Positions 32,193-40,912 of a stretch of 64,000 nucleotides of DNA are shown here, piece after piece; the stretch's first letter is position 1, and every line of letters starts with the position of its first letter. The notes under the pieces were generated by a model. It searched no databases and had not been told where the DNA came from. It saw only the letters and a list, made by a program, of their open reading frames with translations. Where the stretch lies: contig CAVWCU010000001.1 of assembly GCA_963753585.1 (NCBI GenBank), forward strand, positions 682,001-746,000, in the 5' to 3' direction. Source of the DNA: VRUE01 sp963753585 (GTDB taxonomy: Bacteria; Actinomycetota; Thermoleophilia; Solirubrobacterales; 70-9). Made by a program: the position numbers and the translations under genes.

Positions 32193-33362
32193 GTGGGAAT
32201 CTCAGACCCGTCAAAGCGCCTGGAGGCGATGCCTCCCTACAAGTTCCAGGAACTGGAGCGGACGATCGCCGACAAGCGCGCCGCCGGCATCGACGTGATC
32301 AGCCTCGGCATCGGCGATCCCGACGAACCGACCTACCCGCACGTCGTCTCGGCAATGCAGGAGGCGGTTGCCGACCCCGGCAACCAGCAGTACCCGAGCA
32401 ACCGCGGGCGCGAGGAGTTCCGCCGGGCCTTCGCCGATTTCTACGACCGCCGTTTCGGCGTCGCGATCGATCCTGAAAACGAGGTGATCCCGGCGATCGG
32501 CGCCAAGGAGTGCATCTACAACCTCTGCTTCGCCTTCCTCGACCCCGGCGACGTCGCGCTCGCCTCCGACCCCGGCTACCCCGTCTACACCGGCGGCCCG
32601 ATCCTCGCCGGGGCCACCGCGGAGCTGCTGCCGCTCGTTCCCGAGCTCGGCTTCGCACCCGATCTCAGCGCGATCCCGGCCGAGGTCGCCGCGAAGGCTC
32701 GCCTGATGTTCCTCAACTTCCCCAACAACCCGAGCGGCGCGATCGTCCCCGAGGGCTTCTTCGAGCTGGCCGTCTCCTTCGCCCGCGAGCACGAGATCCT
32801 CGTCGTCCACGACAACGCCTACTCGGAGACGACCTACGACGGCTACGTGGCCCCGAGCTTCCTCTCCACGCCCGGCGCCAAGGAGGTCGGCGTCGAGGTC
32901 TTCTCGCTCTCCAAGGGCTACAACATGACCGGCTGGCGCTGCGCGGCGATCCTCGGCAACCCCGAGGCGGTGCAGACCTACTGGCGGTTGAAGACGAACG
33001 TCGACTCCGGCCTCTTCGAGGCCGTGCAGATGGCGGGCGTCGCGGCGCTGCAGGGCCCCAGCGGCCCGATGGAGCGGATGAACGAGACCTACACCCGTCG
33101 CCGCGACCTCGTGGTAAGCGCGCTGCGCGAGATCGGCGTCGAGGTGACGCCGCCGAAGGGCACGATCTACGTCTGGGCGCCGGTCCCCGAGGGCCACACG
33201 TCTACTTCTTTCGCCGAGCTGGTGCTCGAAGAGGCGGCCGTCGTCGTCTCGCCGGGCTCGATGTACGGGCCGAGCGGCGAGGGCTTCTTCCGGATCTCGC
33301 TCACCACGCCCGACGACCGCATCTCAGAGGCCGTCGAGCGCATGCGCGAGCACCTGTCCTAG
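32193..33362 (+). CDS. dapL: Class I/II aminotransferase, probable LL-diaminopimelate aminotransferase
   Basis: PLP-dependent fold-type I enzyme, 389 aa. It has PPYKFQELERTI, SLGIGDPDEPTYPHVV, NFPNNPSGAIVP, DNAYSETTYDGY and the PLP-Lys motif SLSKGYNMTGWR. The N-terminal part and the placement next to dapF match the DapL / N-succinyl-DAP aminotransferase group. dapA, dapB, dapF and this gene together could make the DapL route. Strict DapL versus DapC cannot be settled by eye. GTG start at 32193. Confidence 0.8.
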   Translation: MGISDPSKRLEAMPPYKFQELERTIADKRAAGIDVISLGIGDPDEPTYPHVVSAMQEAVADPGNQQYPSNRGREEFRRAFADFYDRRFGVAIDPENEVIPAIGAKECIYNLCFAFLDPGDVALASDPGYPVYTGGPILAGATAELLPLVPELGFAPDLSAIPAEVAAKARLMFLNFPNNPSGAIVPEGFFELAVSFAREHEILVVHDNAYSETTYDGYVAPSFLSTPGAKEVGVEVFSLSKGYNMTGWRCAAILGNPEAVQTYWRLKTNVDSGLFEAVQMAGVAALQGPSGPMERMNETYTRRRDLVVSALREIGVEVTPPKGTIYVWAPVPEGHTSTSFAELVLEEAAVVVSPGSMYGPSGEGFFRISLTTPDDRISEAVERMREHLS

Positions 33363-33377
33363 AAGGAGGGCCAGCGG

Positions 33378-34226
33378 CTATTCGACCTCGACTTCGTCGA
33401 CCATGCCCTTGAAGACGTGGGGCTGGCCGCCCTGGCGATCGGTGATGAAGCAGTAGAGGGCGTAGCGACCCGGTTCGAGGTCGAGCGTGATCAGCTGCTC
33501 TTCGCCACCTTCGATCGCCGCTGTCTGCTGGCCGCCCTCCTCTTCGAGCGGCGGCTTGCCTTTGTCCGTCTTGAAGAAGCGCTCCACGTCCTCGGCCGTG
33601 CTGTCGCCGACCAGGGGCGAGGCGAGCAGATGGTGCGGCTGGGCTCCGGTGTTGTCGAAGGCGATCTCGGTCTTGCCAGAGGGCAACGCTTCGGCCTCGA
33701 AGCCGTACTCGAAGGCCTCCACCGTGGCGTCCGCCTCCACCGTCTCGTCGGACTCCTCGCCGCTGACTTCGAGGGTGGGCACCGACGCCGCACCGGGCGG
33801 GCCCTGGCTTCCTTCGGTGTCGAAGGCGTAGTAGGTGCCGGGCTCGAGCACCTGGGTGACGGTCTGGCTCTTGCCGGCCGCCGTCGTGCCGACCCCACCG
33901 CCGGCGAAGAACCACTCCGGGAAGGCTTTCCCGTCCATCGCCGCTTCCAGCCCTTCGATGGCTTCCTCGGCCGAGTGGTCCCCTTCGACGCGAATCAACT
34001 GCAGGTCGCTTTCGCCTTTCCCTTCGTTCTCGAGCGTGATTTCCGCGAGGCCGGGCTCGGCGCTCTGCGGTCCGCTGACCTTGGAGCCTTTGCCTTCCTG
34101 CGCGACCGTGAAGGTCAGCGTTTGCGCCTCCTCCTCGTCACCACAGGCGACGAGGCCGATGGAGGCCGTTGCGGCCAGGACGAAGAGAGCTACGAGACTG
34201 GGACGCCGGGGGAGAATCGGTTTCAC
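33378..34226 (-). CDS. Lipoprotein with C-terminal cupredoxin-like domain
   Basis: A GTG start with AGGAGG 5 bp upstream gives 282 aa with a lipoprotein signal ending ATASIGLVAC. The N-terminal half is a beta-rich domain. The C-terminal half has NTGAQPHHLL and then YCFITDRQGGQPHVFKGM, the His...Cys...His...Met spacing of a type-1 copper site. An extracellular copper or redox role is inferred; no oxidase genes are next to it. It is convergent with dapL. Confidence 0.75.
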   Translation of the reverse strand: MKPILPRRPSLVALFVLAATASIGLVACGDEEEAQTLTFTVAQEGKGSKVSGPQSAEPGLAEITLENEGKGESDLQLIRVEGDHSAEEAIEGLEAAMDGKAFPEWFFAGGGVGTTAAGKSQTVTQVLEPGTYYAFDTEGSQGPPGAASVPTLEVSGEESDETVEADATVEAFEYGFEAEALPSGKTEIAFDNTGAQPHHLLASPLVGDSTAEDVERFFKTDKGKPPLEEEGGQQTAAIEGGEEQLITLDLEPGRYALYCFITDRQGGQPHVFKGMVDEVEVE

Positions 34227-34283
34227 GCTTGCCTCCTGGGATGGCTGACGATGGACGAGCACGTACCCGCCGCTGCGGGCGTC

Positions 34284-35111
34284 CTAACCCTCGCGCTTGC
34301 GCCAGTAGCGGTCAAGCCCGCGCCACTGGTACTCGGGCGGGACGCACTGGATCAGCTCGGCGGCGGTCCCGGGGTCGACGCTCTCGGCCACGCGGTCGCG
34401 ATGGTGGCGCTCGTACTCCTCCGCCGAGAGCTCGCGTGCCAGTCCGGCCTCCTCGCGCAGGCGCAGGCGGACCTTCTCCAGGTGCTCGATCGGGTCGTCG
34501 ACCTGGCCGAAGTGGGTGAGGGCGAGGCGCTCGGGCCGCCAGGACTCGACGATCGCGATCGACTCGATCCAGGCCTCGACGTCGATGTCGGGCGGCGGGG
34601 TGGGAGGGATGATCAGATCGGAGGGTGGAATGCGGACAGCCGCGACGTCGCCGACGAAGGCGGTGCCGGTCTCTTCGTGCAGGTAGCAGACGTGGTGCGA
34701 GGCGTGGCCGGGCGTGTAGGCGACGCGCATGCCGAGCACGTCCTCGCCGCCGGCCAGCGGGCGCACGTTTGCCTCGGGCACCGGCACGATCTCGCCCCAG
34801 AGCCGCCCCATCTCCTCGCCGTAGAGCCGCTCTGCGCTGGCCAGGAGCCTCGAGGGGTCGATCAGGTGCGGAGCGCCGCGCTCGTGCACGTAGACCTCCA
34901 GCTGGGGCCAGCGCCGCACCAGCGCCCCCGTCGCGGCGGCGTGGTCGAGGTGGATGTGGGTGAGGAGGAGCGCCCGCGGCTGCTCGTCGCCGAGCGCCTC
35001 CAGCAGCGTCTCCATCGATGACTGCGGCCCCGGGTCGACCAGGCACCCGTCGACCTCCCAGCAGCCGATGACGTGCGGGCGCCCGAGGTGCTTGACGTCG
35101 ATGACCCGCAC
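34284..35111 (-). CDS. Metallo-beta-lactamase-fold hydrolase
   Basis: The 275-aa protein has the metal motif LLTHIHLDHAAATGAL (HxHxDH), TPGHASHHVCYL, FVGDVAAVR and LTHFGQVDD. It starts at a GTG at 35111, 14 bp after the epimerase stop; the frame is open far upstream but that part overlaps the epimerase gene. Glyoxalase-II-like enzymes are the nearest type. The substrate is unknown. Confidence 0.85.
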   Translation of the reverse strand: MRVIDVKHLGRPHVIGCWEVDGCLVDPGPQSSMETLLEALGDEQPRALLLTHIHLDHAAATGALVRRWPQLEVYVHERGAPHLIDPSRLLASAERLYGEEMGRLWGEIVPVPEANVRPLAGGEDVLGMRVAYTPGHASHHVCYLHEETGTAFVGDVAAVRIPPSDLIIPPTPPPDIDVEAWIESIAIVESWRPERLALTHFGQVDDPIEHLEKVRLRLREEAGLARELSAEEYERHHRDRVAESVDPGTAAELIQCVPPEYQWRGLDRYWRKREG

Positions 35112-35125
35112 GGCTGCCGCGGCGC

Positions 35126-36121
35126 TCAGGCCGCCGGGGAGGGGAAGCGCTCGTCGGCTTCCAGGGTCTGGCGCATGCCCTCCTCCATCCCGCGCGGCGC
35201 GTAACCGAGCTCGCGGCTGGCCTTCTCGTGGCTCGCCCAGAAGGTGACGCCGTCGGCGGAGGAGATCAGCTCGTGCAGGTTCGGCGGCTGGCCCATCAGC
35301 TTCCCGACCAGCGGCCCGAAGGGCGCCATCGCCTTCATCAACCCGGTCGGCAGCGCCCGCTTCGGTGCCTTTCGCCCGGAAAGGCCGGCCACGGTCTCGA
35401 TCGCGTCGCGCATCGTCGTCACCGGCCCGCTGAGCACGTAGGCCTCGCCGCTCTTGCCCTTGTCGAGGGCGAGCAGGATGCCGGCGGCGATGTCCTCGAC
35501 GTGGGTCATGCAGATCCCCAGCTCGGGGAAGGGGAGCAGCGGCAGCCGGCCGGCGAAGAACTGCTCGAGCAGGTCGGCCACCTGAGAGGTGTCGCCGGGG
35601 CCGTAGACGCCGCCGGGCTGGACGATCACGCAGGGCAGGCTCTCCTCGGCGATGAAGCGTTCGGCGACCCGTTGCGATTCGAGCTTCGTCTCCTCGTAGT
35701 AGGAGGTGAATTCCTTGCCCGGGTGCCTGTACGTCTCGTCGACGACCTTGCGGTGCGTGTTGCCGAAGGTGCCCACGGTCGAGACGTGGACGACCTTCGG
35801 GACCCTGGTCTCCAGGGCAGCCCGCATCACCCGCTCGGTGCCCTTGACGTTGGCCTCGTACATCGCCGGGTGCTGCTTGGCCGGGATCCCGACCTCGTAC
35901 ATCGCGGCGACGTGGACGACCGCGTCGGAGCCCTCCATGCCCTGACGGAGCGCCGCCTCGTCGCCGAGGTCTCCGGCGAGGAGCGTGCAGCCGAGCCCTG
36001 AGAGCTTCGCACCCTTCTCGGGGGTTCGCACCAGGCAGACCACGTCGTCGCCGCGGGCGCGCAGCTGGCGCACGACCTCGCCGCCGATGAACCCCGTTCC
36101 TCCTGTGACGAAGGCCTTCAC
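35126..36121 (-). CDS. NAD-dependent epimerase/dehydratase (extended SDR)
   Basis: The 331-aa protein has the Rossmann motif VTGGTGFIGGEVV, an STVG segment, and the catalytic SYYEETK (YxxxK), then PGGVYGPGD. It resembles the dihydroflavonol-reductase / hopanoid-associated (HpnA-like) sugar epimerase group. It is in an operon with the MBL-fold hydrolase and divergent from hflX. Confidence 0.85.
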   Translation of the reverse strand: MKAFVTGGTGFIGGEVVRQLRARGDDVVCLVRTPEKGAKLSGLGCTLLAGDLGDEAALRQGMEGSDAVVHVAAMYEVGIPAKQHPAMYEANVKGTERVMRAALETRVPKVVHVSTVGTFGNTHRKVVDETYRHPGKEFTSYYEETKLESQRVAERFIAEESLPCVIVQPGGVYGPGDTSQVADLLEQFFAGRLPLLPFPELGICMTHVEDIAAGILLALDKGKSGEAYVLSGPVTTMRDAIETVAGLSGRKAPKRALPTGLMKAMAPFGPLVGKLMGQPPNLHELISSADGVTFWASHEKASRELGYAPRGMEEGMRQTLEADERFPSPAA

Positions 36122-36169
36122 GGCTGCTAACCCTATCCGGACCCAAGCCTCCGCCTACAATCGGCACAA

Positions 36170-37546
36170 GTGCAACGATCGAGAAACGGACGCCAGGGAC
36201 AGACCGGCTACGGCGCAAACGGCGCCGGCCTCTCCAATCCCCGGGCCCGGCAGCGAGCCCTCGCGATCGGCATCGCGGGCCGGCAGGCCGAGGCCGATCC
36301 GCTGGCCGAGCTGAAGGAGCTGCTGCGAACCGCCGGCGTGGCCACGGCGGGCGAGGCGATGCAGCAGCGCGACGCGCCCGACCCGGACCGCTACGTCGGC
36401 CGCGGCAAGCTGGACGAGCTGAAGGAGCAGATCGTCGCCTGCGACGCCAACCTCGTCGCCTGCGACGATGAGCTGGCGCCGCGCCAGGAGCGCAACCTGG
36501 AGGCGGCGCTCGGGGTGCCGGTGATCGACCGCACGGCGGTGATCCTCGACATCTTCGCCGACCACGCCCACTCGGCCGAGGGCAAGCTGCAGGTCGAGCT
36601 GGCCCAGCTCGAATACAACATGGCCCGCATGCGGGGACTCTGGACCCACCTCGAGCGCCTCGGCGCGGGCAGGATGGACGGCGGCATCGGCACCAGGGGC
36701 CCGGGCGAGAGCCAGATCGAGACCGACCGCCGCCTGGCTCGCGACCGCATCGCCGCCCTGCGGCGCCGGCTGGCGCGGCTCAAGCGCAATCGCGGCGTGA
36801 TGCGGGCCCGCCGGGAGCGCTCCTCGCTCCCGCGGGTCGCCCTCGCCGGCTACACCAACGCCGGCAAGTCGACCCTGCTGAACGCGCTCACCGGGGCCGA
36901 GGTCGGCGTCGGCGACCGGCTCTTCCACACCCTGGACCCGACCACCCGCAGCCTCGAGCTCTCCGGGCGCGACTACCTGCTGACCGACACCGTCGGCTTC
37001 ATCGAGAAGCTGCCTCACCAACTGGTCGAGGCCTTCAAGGCGACCCTGGAGGAGACCGTGCTGGCCGACCTGATCCTGCACGTCGTCGACGCCGCCGCGC
37101 CCGAGGGGCGCCGCCGCGCCGACATGCGCGCGGTCGACGAGGTGCTGGAGGAGATCGACGCCGGCGAGAGCCCGCGCCTGCTCGTGCTCAACAAGGCCGA
37201 CCTGCTCGAGGCCGAGGGCCGCGACGAGGCGCTAATGCGCCACCCCGACGCCGTCCTCGTCTCGGCCCTGACCGGGGAGGGCCTCGACGAGCTGCGCGAG
37301 CGGATCGAGGTGGCCTTCGAGGACACTCTCGCCGAGGTGGAGCTGCTGATTCCCTACGCCGAGGGAGGGCGACTGCACGAGCTTCATGAAGTCGCCGGCA
37401 AGCTCGACCGCAAAGACCGAGCCGACGGAGTTCTCGTTCAGGCCAAAATCCCCCTGGCCGAGCTGCATCGTTTTGAGGACCTCAGGACCAACGGTGCTGG
37501 CGCCGCGGGTCCTGTCGCCGATCTGGTGCCACCACCCCTGCGGTAG
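36170..37546 (+). CDS. hflX: Ribosome-associated GTPase HflX
   Basis: Splits stalled 70S ribosomes. The 458-aa protein has the HflX domain (DRYVGRGKLDELK; VIDRTAVILDIFA; GPGESQIETDRR), the coiled linker, and the G domain (GYTNAGKSTLLNALTG; TDTVGFI; NKAD). GTG start. The last 13 or so codons (GPVADLVPPPLR) and the TAG stop come from palindromic repeat copy D, so the native C-terminus has been replaced or extended. No lexA follows, unlike many actinobacteria. Confidence 0.94.
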   Translation: MQRSRNGRQGQTGYGANGAGLSNPRARQRALAIGIAGRQAEADPLAELKELLRTAGVATAGEAMQQRDAPDPDRYVGRGKLDELKEQIVACDANLVACDDELAPRQERNLEAALGVPVIDRTAVILDIFADHAHSAEGKLQVELAQLEYNMARMRGLWTHLERLGAGRMDGGIGTRGPGESQIETDRRLARDRIAALRRRLARLKRNRGVMRARRERSSLPRVALAGYTNAGKSTLLNALTGAEVGVGDRLFHTLDPTTRSLELSGRDYLLTDTVGFIEKLPHQLVEAFKATLEETVLADLILHVVDAAAPEGRRRADMRAVDEVLEEIDAGESPRLLVLNKADLLEAEGRDEALMRHPDAVLVSALTGEGLDELRERIEVAFEDTLAEVELLIPYAEGGRLHELHEVAGKLDRKDRADGVLVQAKIPLAELHRFEDLRTNGAGAAGPVADLVPPPLR

Positions 37547-37596
37547 CTAAAGCTTCCTCGGGGTGGTCCCCCAGATCGGCGCCACCCCCGGCGAGG
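37505..37596 (+). repeat. Palindromic repeat family 1, copy D (hflX 3' end)
   Basis: Starts GCGGGTCCTGTC. Stem 1 is CGCCGATCTGG (37516-37526) with CCAGATCGGCG (37571-37581), 11 bp. Stem 2 is CCACCCC (37532-37538) with GGGGTGG (37560-37566). The tip is GGTAGC-TAAA-GCTTCC (37542-37557). The TAG in the tip is the hflX stop. It ends 20 bp before the dut start and must lie in the dut leader. Confidence 0.88.
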
Positions 37597-37616
37597 GGCC
37601 GTTAGGGTGGAGCGCC

Positions 37617-38048
37617 GTGGAACTCCGGGTCGCGAAGCTGAAGGACGAGGCGGTGCTGCCTTCGCGAGCGCATGAGGGGGATGCTGGGTTGGACCTGTAC
37701 GCGTGTGAGGCTGCTCATATCGGGCCGGGGGAGCGGTGGAGTGTGGGGACTGGGGTAGCCGTGGAGATTCCGGTGGGGCACGCGGGGCTGGTGCTTCCGA
37801 GGTCAGGTTTGGCCAAGAAGCATGGGATCACATTGGTCAACGCGCCGGGCCTGATCGACTCCGGTTACCGGGGTGAGATTCGGGTGCTGTTGCTCAACAC
37901 CGACCCGGCCGAGACCTTCCGGGTCGAGCCGGGCGACCGCATCGCTCAGCTGGTCATCTCCCCGATCGCACTCGCCGAGCCGGTCGAGGCGGAGTCGCTG
38001 ACCGAGTCGACCCGCGGCGACGGCGGTTTCGGGTCCAGCGGGCGCTAA
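37617..38048 (+). CDS. dut: Deoxyuridine triphosphatase
   Basis: Hydrolyses dUTP. The 143-aa protein has all five family motifs: GDAGLDLYA, LPRSGLAKKHGI, VNAPGLIDSGYRGEI, GDRIAQLVI and the P-loop-like C-terminal RGDGGFGSSGR. The GTG at 37617 was chosen; upstream in-frame residues would be encoded by repeat D. The region from -100 to -20 is entirely the repeat. Confidence 0.94.
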   Translation: MELRVAKLKDEAVLPSRAHEGDAGLDLYACEAAHIGPGERWSVGTGVAVEIPVGHAGLVLPRSGLAKKHGITLVNAPGLIDSGYRGEIRVLLLNTDPAETFRVEPGDRIAQLVISPIALAEPVEAESLTESTRGDGGFGSSGR

Positions 38049-38055
38049 CCGGCCG

Positions 38056-38793
38056 CTAGGCCAATGCGGCCCGCCGGGCCGACTCGTGAGCCGCCAGCTC
38101 GAGGGTGTCGTCGAGTGGGTCGAGCTCGGGGCGCGCTCCGTAGCGGCGCTCCAGGGCGAGGGCGATCAGGTGGTCGGCCAGCCAGGTGTTCTTGGGGAGG
38201 AGGGGGCCGTGCAGGTAGGTGCCGATCAGGTTGTCCTTGACGACGCCCTCGAGGCCGTCCTCGCCGTTGTTGCCGAAGCCCTTGATCACGCGGCCGAACG
38301 GCTCTTCGCCGGGTCCGAGGTAGGTGCGGCCGCCGTGGTTCTCGAAGCCGGCCACGGTGCGGGCGCCGCTGCCGAGGTCGACCTCGATCGCGACGTTGCC
38401 GATCAGGCGTGGGCCGGGCTTTCGCATCGTCTCCAGGTCGACCAGGCCGAGCCCCTCCAGCCGCTCCTCGCCGAGCTGGTAGCTGTGGCCCAACAGCTGA
38501 TAGCCACCGCAGACCGCGAGCACGGCGGCGCCGTCGCCGACCGCGGCGACAAGGGCCTCGCGCTTGCTCTCGACCATGTCGGCGGCGACTGCGCGCTGGT
38601 CGCGGTCCTGGCCGCCGCCGAGGTAGACCAGGTCGTGGGAGCCGGGCTCGAAGCGCTCGCCGGGCCCCGCGGCCGCGTACTCGAAGCCGATGCCCCGCCA
38701 CTCGCAGCGCCGTCGCAGGAAGACGATGTTGCCGCGGTCGGCGTAGATGTTCATCTGCTCGGGGTAGAGGGCGAGCAGTCGCAGCTCCGTCAC
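38056..38793 (-). CDS. gatD: Lipid II isoglutaminyl synthase, glutaminase subunit GatD
   Basis: Class I glutamine amidotransferase of the CobQ/GatD type that feeds ammonia to MurT for amidation of peptidoglycan D-Glu. The 245-aa protein has ALYPEQMNIYADRGN, the nucleophile motif AVCGGYQLLG, ENHGGRTYLGP, and the catalytic His near GTYLHGPLLPKN. GTG start overlapping the stop of the methyltransferase gene. Confidence 0.9.
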   Translation of the reverse strand: MTELRLLALYPEQMNIYADRGNIVFLRRRCEWRGIGFEYAAAGPGERFEPGSHDLVYLGGGQDRDQRAVAADMVESKREALVAAVGDGAAVLAVCGGYQLLGHSYQLGEERLEGLGLVDLETMRKPGPRLIGNVAIEVDLGSGARTVAGFENHGGRTYLGPGEEPFGRVIKGFGNNGEDGLEGVVKDNLIGTYLHGPLLPKNTWLADHLIALALERRYGARPELDPLDDTLELAAHESARRAALA

Positions 38794-39542
38794 GGCGCCT
38801 TCTCCAGCAGCACCACGGTCGAGCCGACATGGGCCTCGGTGGCCGGGATCTCGCGCCGGCCGACCGGCAGCAGCCCGGCCTCGGTGGCCTCGCCTTCGAG
38901 CTCCTCGGCGCCGAGCACCCGCAGCTCGACCTCGTTCATCTCGTCCTCCATGTTCCCCTCGGGGTCGACGATCTGGCGCAGGCGGCGCAGCACGATCCGG
39001 TCCGGGTCGACGACCGGCTCCAGCGGCAAGCTCGAGTAGATCCAGCCGTCGACCTGGCGCACGTCGGGCAGCGGCGGGGGCGATCCCTGGGGCGCCGGCT
39101 GCAGTTCCTCGACGATCGCGAAGGCGGCCCGGTTGCCGGGATCCATGCAGTCGGCCGTGCACCGAAGGCAGTCGCCCCGCTCTTCCCTGCCGCCCAGGAG
39201 CTGAATCAGCTGCATCGGCGCGAGGATCAGGCTGAACATGGTCCCGAACGGGCCGAAATCGCGGACGTCCTCCACCTCCGCATCCCCAGACGTGCCCCGG
39301 CACTTCTCCCACACGGCCCCGACCAGGTCGGGATCCCAGTCGAGGCCGATCACCAGATTGGGCAGGCGAGCGGAGAGGTGGTGGACGACCCGGCCGGCGC
39401 CACATCCGAGCTCCATGATCGCGTCGTCCTCGTCGAGCGAGGCGGCCAGCTCCTCCCAGAGCGGCAGGTCGGCCTCGTAGTCGCCGCACTCCACTTCGTT
39501 CCAGATGACCGCCTCGGGGTCGTTCCCGAAGAGCAGGCTCAT
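38790..39542 (-). CDS. SAM-dependent methyltransferase set between murT and gatD
   Basis: The 250-aa protein has a class I SAM site (IMELGCGAGRVVHHLSARLPNLVIGLDWD). The middle has a Cys-rich segment (GDCLRCTADC) and the rest is poorly conserved. Its ATG overlaps the murT stop (ATGA) and its stop overlaps the gatD start (GTGA), so it is translated as part of the murT-gatD unit. The substrate is unknown; the context suggests a link to the cell envelope. Confidence 0.8.
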   Translation of the reverse strand: MSLLFGNDPEAVIWNEVECGDYEADLPLWEELAASLDEDDAIMELGCGAGRVVHHLSARLPNLVIGLDWDPDLVGAVWEKCRGTSGDAEVEDVRDFGPFGTMFSLILAPMQLIQLLGGREERGDCLRCTADCMDPGNRAAFAIVEELQPAPQGSPPPLPDVRQVDGWIYSSLPLEPVVDPDRIVLRRLRQIVDPEGNMEDEMNEVELRVLGAEELEGEATEAGLLPVGRREIPATEAHVGSTVVLLEKAP

Positions 39543-40912
39543 CGCCAGAACTCCTCTGCGTGCCCGCGGTCCGCGAGCAGCTTGCGCAGCTCCAGCAGCG
39601 CGGTGTAGGTGGGGAGGGCGAAGAGGCGCCCGCCGGCGCCGTCGAGCGCCCGGTCGAGCGAGGCCCCGATCTCCGGCTCCACCTCGATCGCCTCCACTGG
39701 CCAGCCAGAGTACTTCAGGCGTACCGCAAGCTCCGGCGCCCGCGTCCCGGCGCAGACGACCCTGCGCACCGCGCCCTCCAGCAGCTCGAAGTCGGCGTCC
39801 CAGACCCAGGAGACGTCGCGCCCGTCGGCGATCCGGTCGTTGAGCGCGATCCAGAGGTCCAGCCCCTCCTCGCCGGCCTCGAGGCGGAGCGTGCGCAGCA
39901 CCTCGTTGGCACCGGCCGGGTTCTTGATCAGCAGGATCGAGAGCGGCGTTCCGGCGACCTCGATCGTCTCGACCCGGCCGAACGCCGCTCTCATCCCGGC
40001 CAGGGCGGAGGCGATCCGCTCCGGCGCCACCCCGAGCTCCAGCCCAGCGGCGACGGCGGCCAGGGCGTTGTAGACGTTGTAGAGGCCGGGGAGGGGGAGC
40101 TCCAGCCGGAGCGGGCCGGAGGGCGTGCTCAGCGCCACGCGCGAGCCCTCCATGCCGAGCAGCTCGATCTCGGTCGCCGCCACCGTGGGCTGGGGGCGCC
40201 GCGCCCCGCAGCCGGGGCAGGCGTAGTGGCCGAGGTGGCCGACGAAGGCTCGCTCGTAGGCGTAGGGATGGCCGCAGCGGCGGCAGTGCTTGGCGTCGAA
40301 GGCGTGCTGCAGCTCGGGCAGCGCCTGCGAGGTGTCCTCGATGCCGAAGTAGGCGATGCCCTCGCGCGGCTCGCCGTCCGCGTCGCGACCGAGATCGGCG
40401 ATCGCCGGGTCGTCGGCGTTGAGGACGATGCGCGTGCGGTCCGCCCGCGCCTCGACGACCCGTGCCCAGTCCTCGGCCAGGGCCTCCATCTCCCCGTAGC
40501 GGTCGAGCTGGTCGCGGAAGAGGTTGCCGAGAACGATCAGCGAGGGATCGAGCTGGGCGGCCACCTGCCCCAGCCAGGCCTCGTCGACCTCGAAGAGGCC
40601 CTCTCGTCCCTTCTGCTCCAGGAGGGCCGTGGCGACGCCCCAGGTCATGTTCGAGCCGGCCCGGTTGTGGACCGGGCGGCGATCGTCGGCTTCGAGGAGC
40701 GCCGCGATCATCCCCGCCGTGGTCGTCTTGCCGTTGGTGGCGCTGACGATCGTCGTGCCGCGGTCGAGACCCGCGCCCAGGCGCCGCAGCGCCTCGGGTT
40801 CCAGCTTCAGCAGAAGGCGTCCGGGGAGGGTGGTGCCGCCACCGCGGCCGCTCCTGCGGCTGGCGGCGCCCACCGCGCGGGCGAGGGCGACCTTCGCGCC
40901 GAAGGCGGTCAA
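39539..40912 (-). CDS. murT: Lipid II isoglutaminyl synthase, subunit MurT
   Basis: Mur-ligase-like enzyme that amidates D-Glu of lipid II together with GatD. The 457-aa protein has VSATNGKTTTAGMIA (P-loop), NRAGSNMTWG, the internal zinc ribbon (HCRRCGHPYAY and YACPGCGARR), LPGLYNVYNALAA and the C-terminal DUF1727 region (LLIKNPAGANEVLR). The ATG overlaps the dgk stop. Confidence 0.93.
   Translation of the reverse strand: MTAFGAKVALARAVGAASRRSGRGGGTTLPGRLLLKLEPEALRRLGAGLDRGTTIVSATNGKTTTAGMIAALLEADDRRPVHNRAGSNMTWGVATALLEQKGREGLFEVDEAWLGQVAAQLDPSLIVLGNLFRDQLDRYGEMEALAEDWARVVEARADRTRIVLNADDPAIADLGRDADGEPREGIAYFGIEDTSQALPELQHAFDAKHCRRCGHPYAYERAFVGHLGHYACPGCGARRPQPTVAATEIELLGMEGSRVALSTPSGPLRLELPLPGLYNVYNALAAVAAGLELGVAPERIASALAGMRAAFGRVETIEVAGTPLSILLIKNPAGANEVLRTLRLEAGEEGLDLWIALNDRIADGRDVSWVWDADFELLEGAVRRVVCAGTRAPELAVRLKYSGWPVEAIEVEPEIGASLDRALDGAGGRLFALPTYTALLELRKLLADRGHAEEFWR

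Noticed and set aside
35112..36218. Upstream extension of the MBL-fold hydrolase frame, giving a 644-residue protein
   Set aside because: The added part is Arg/Pro-rich shadow of the epimerase gene; the GTG at 35111 gives a normal-length hydrolase.
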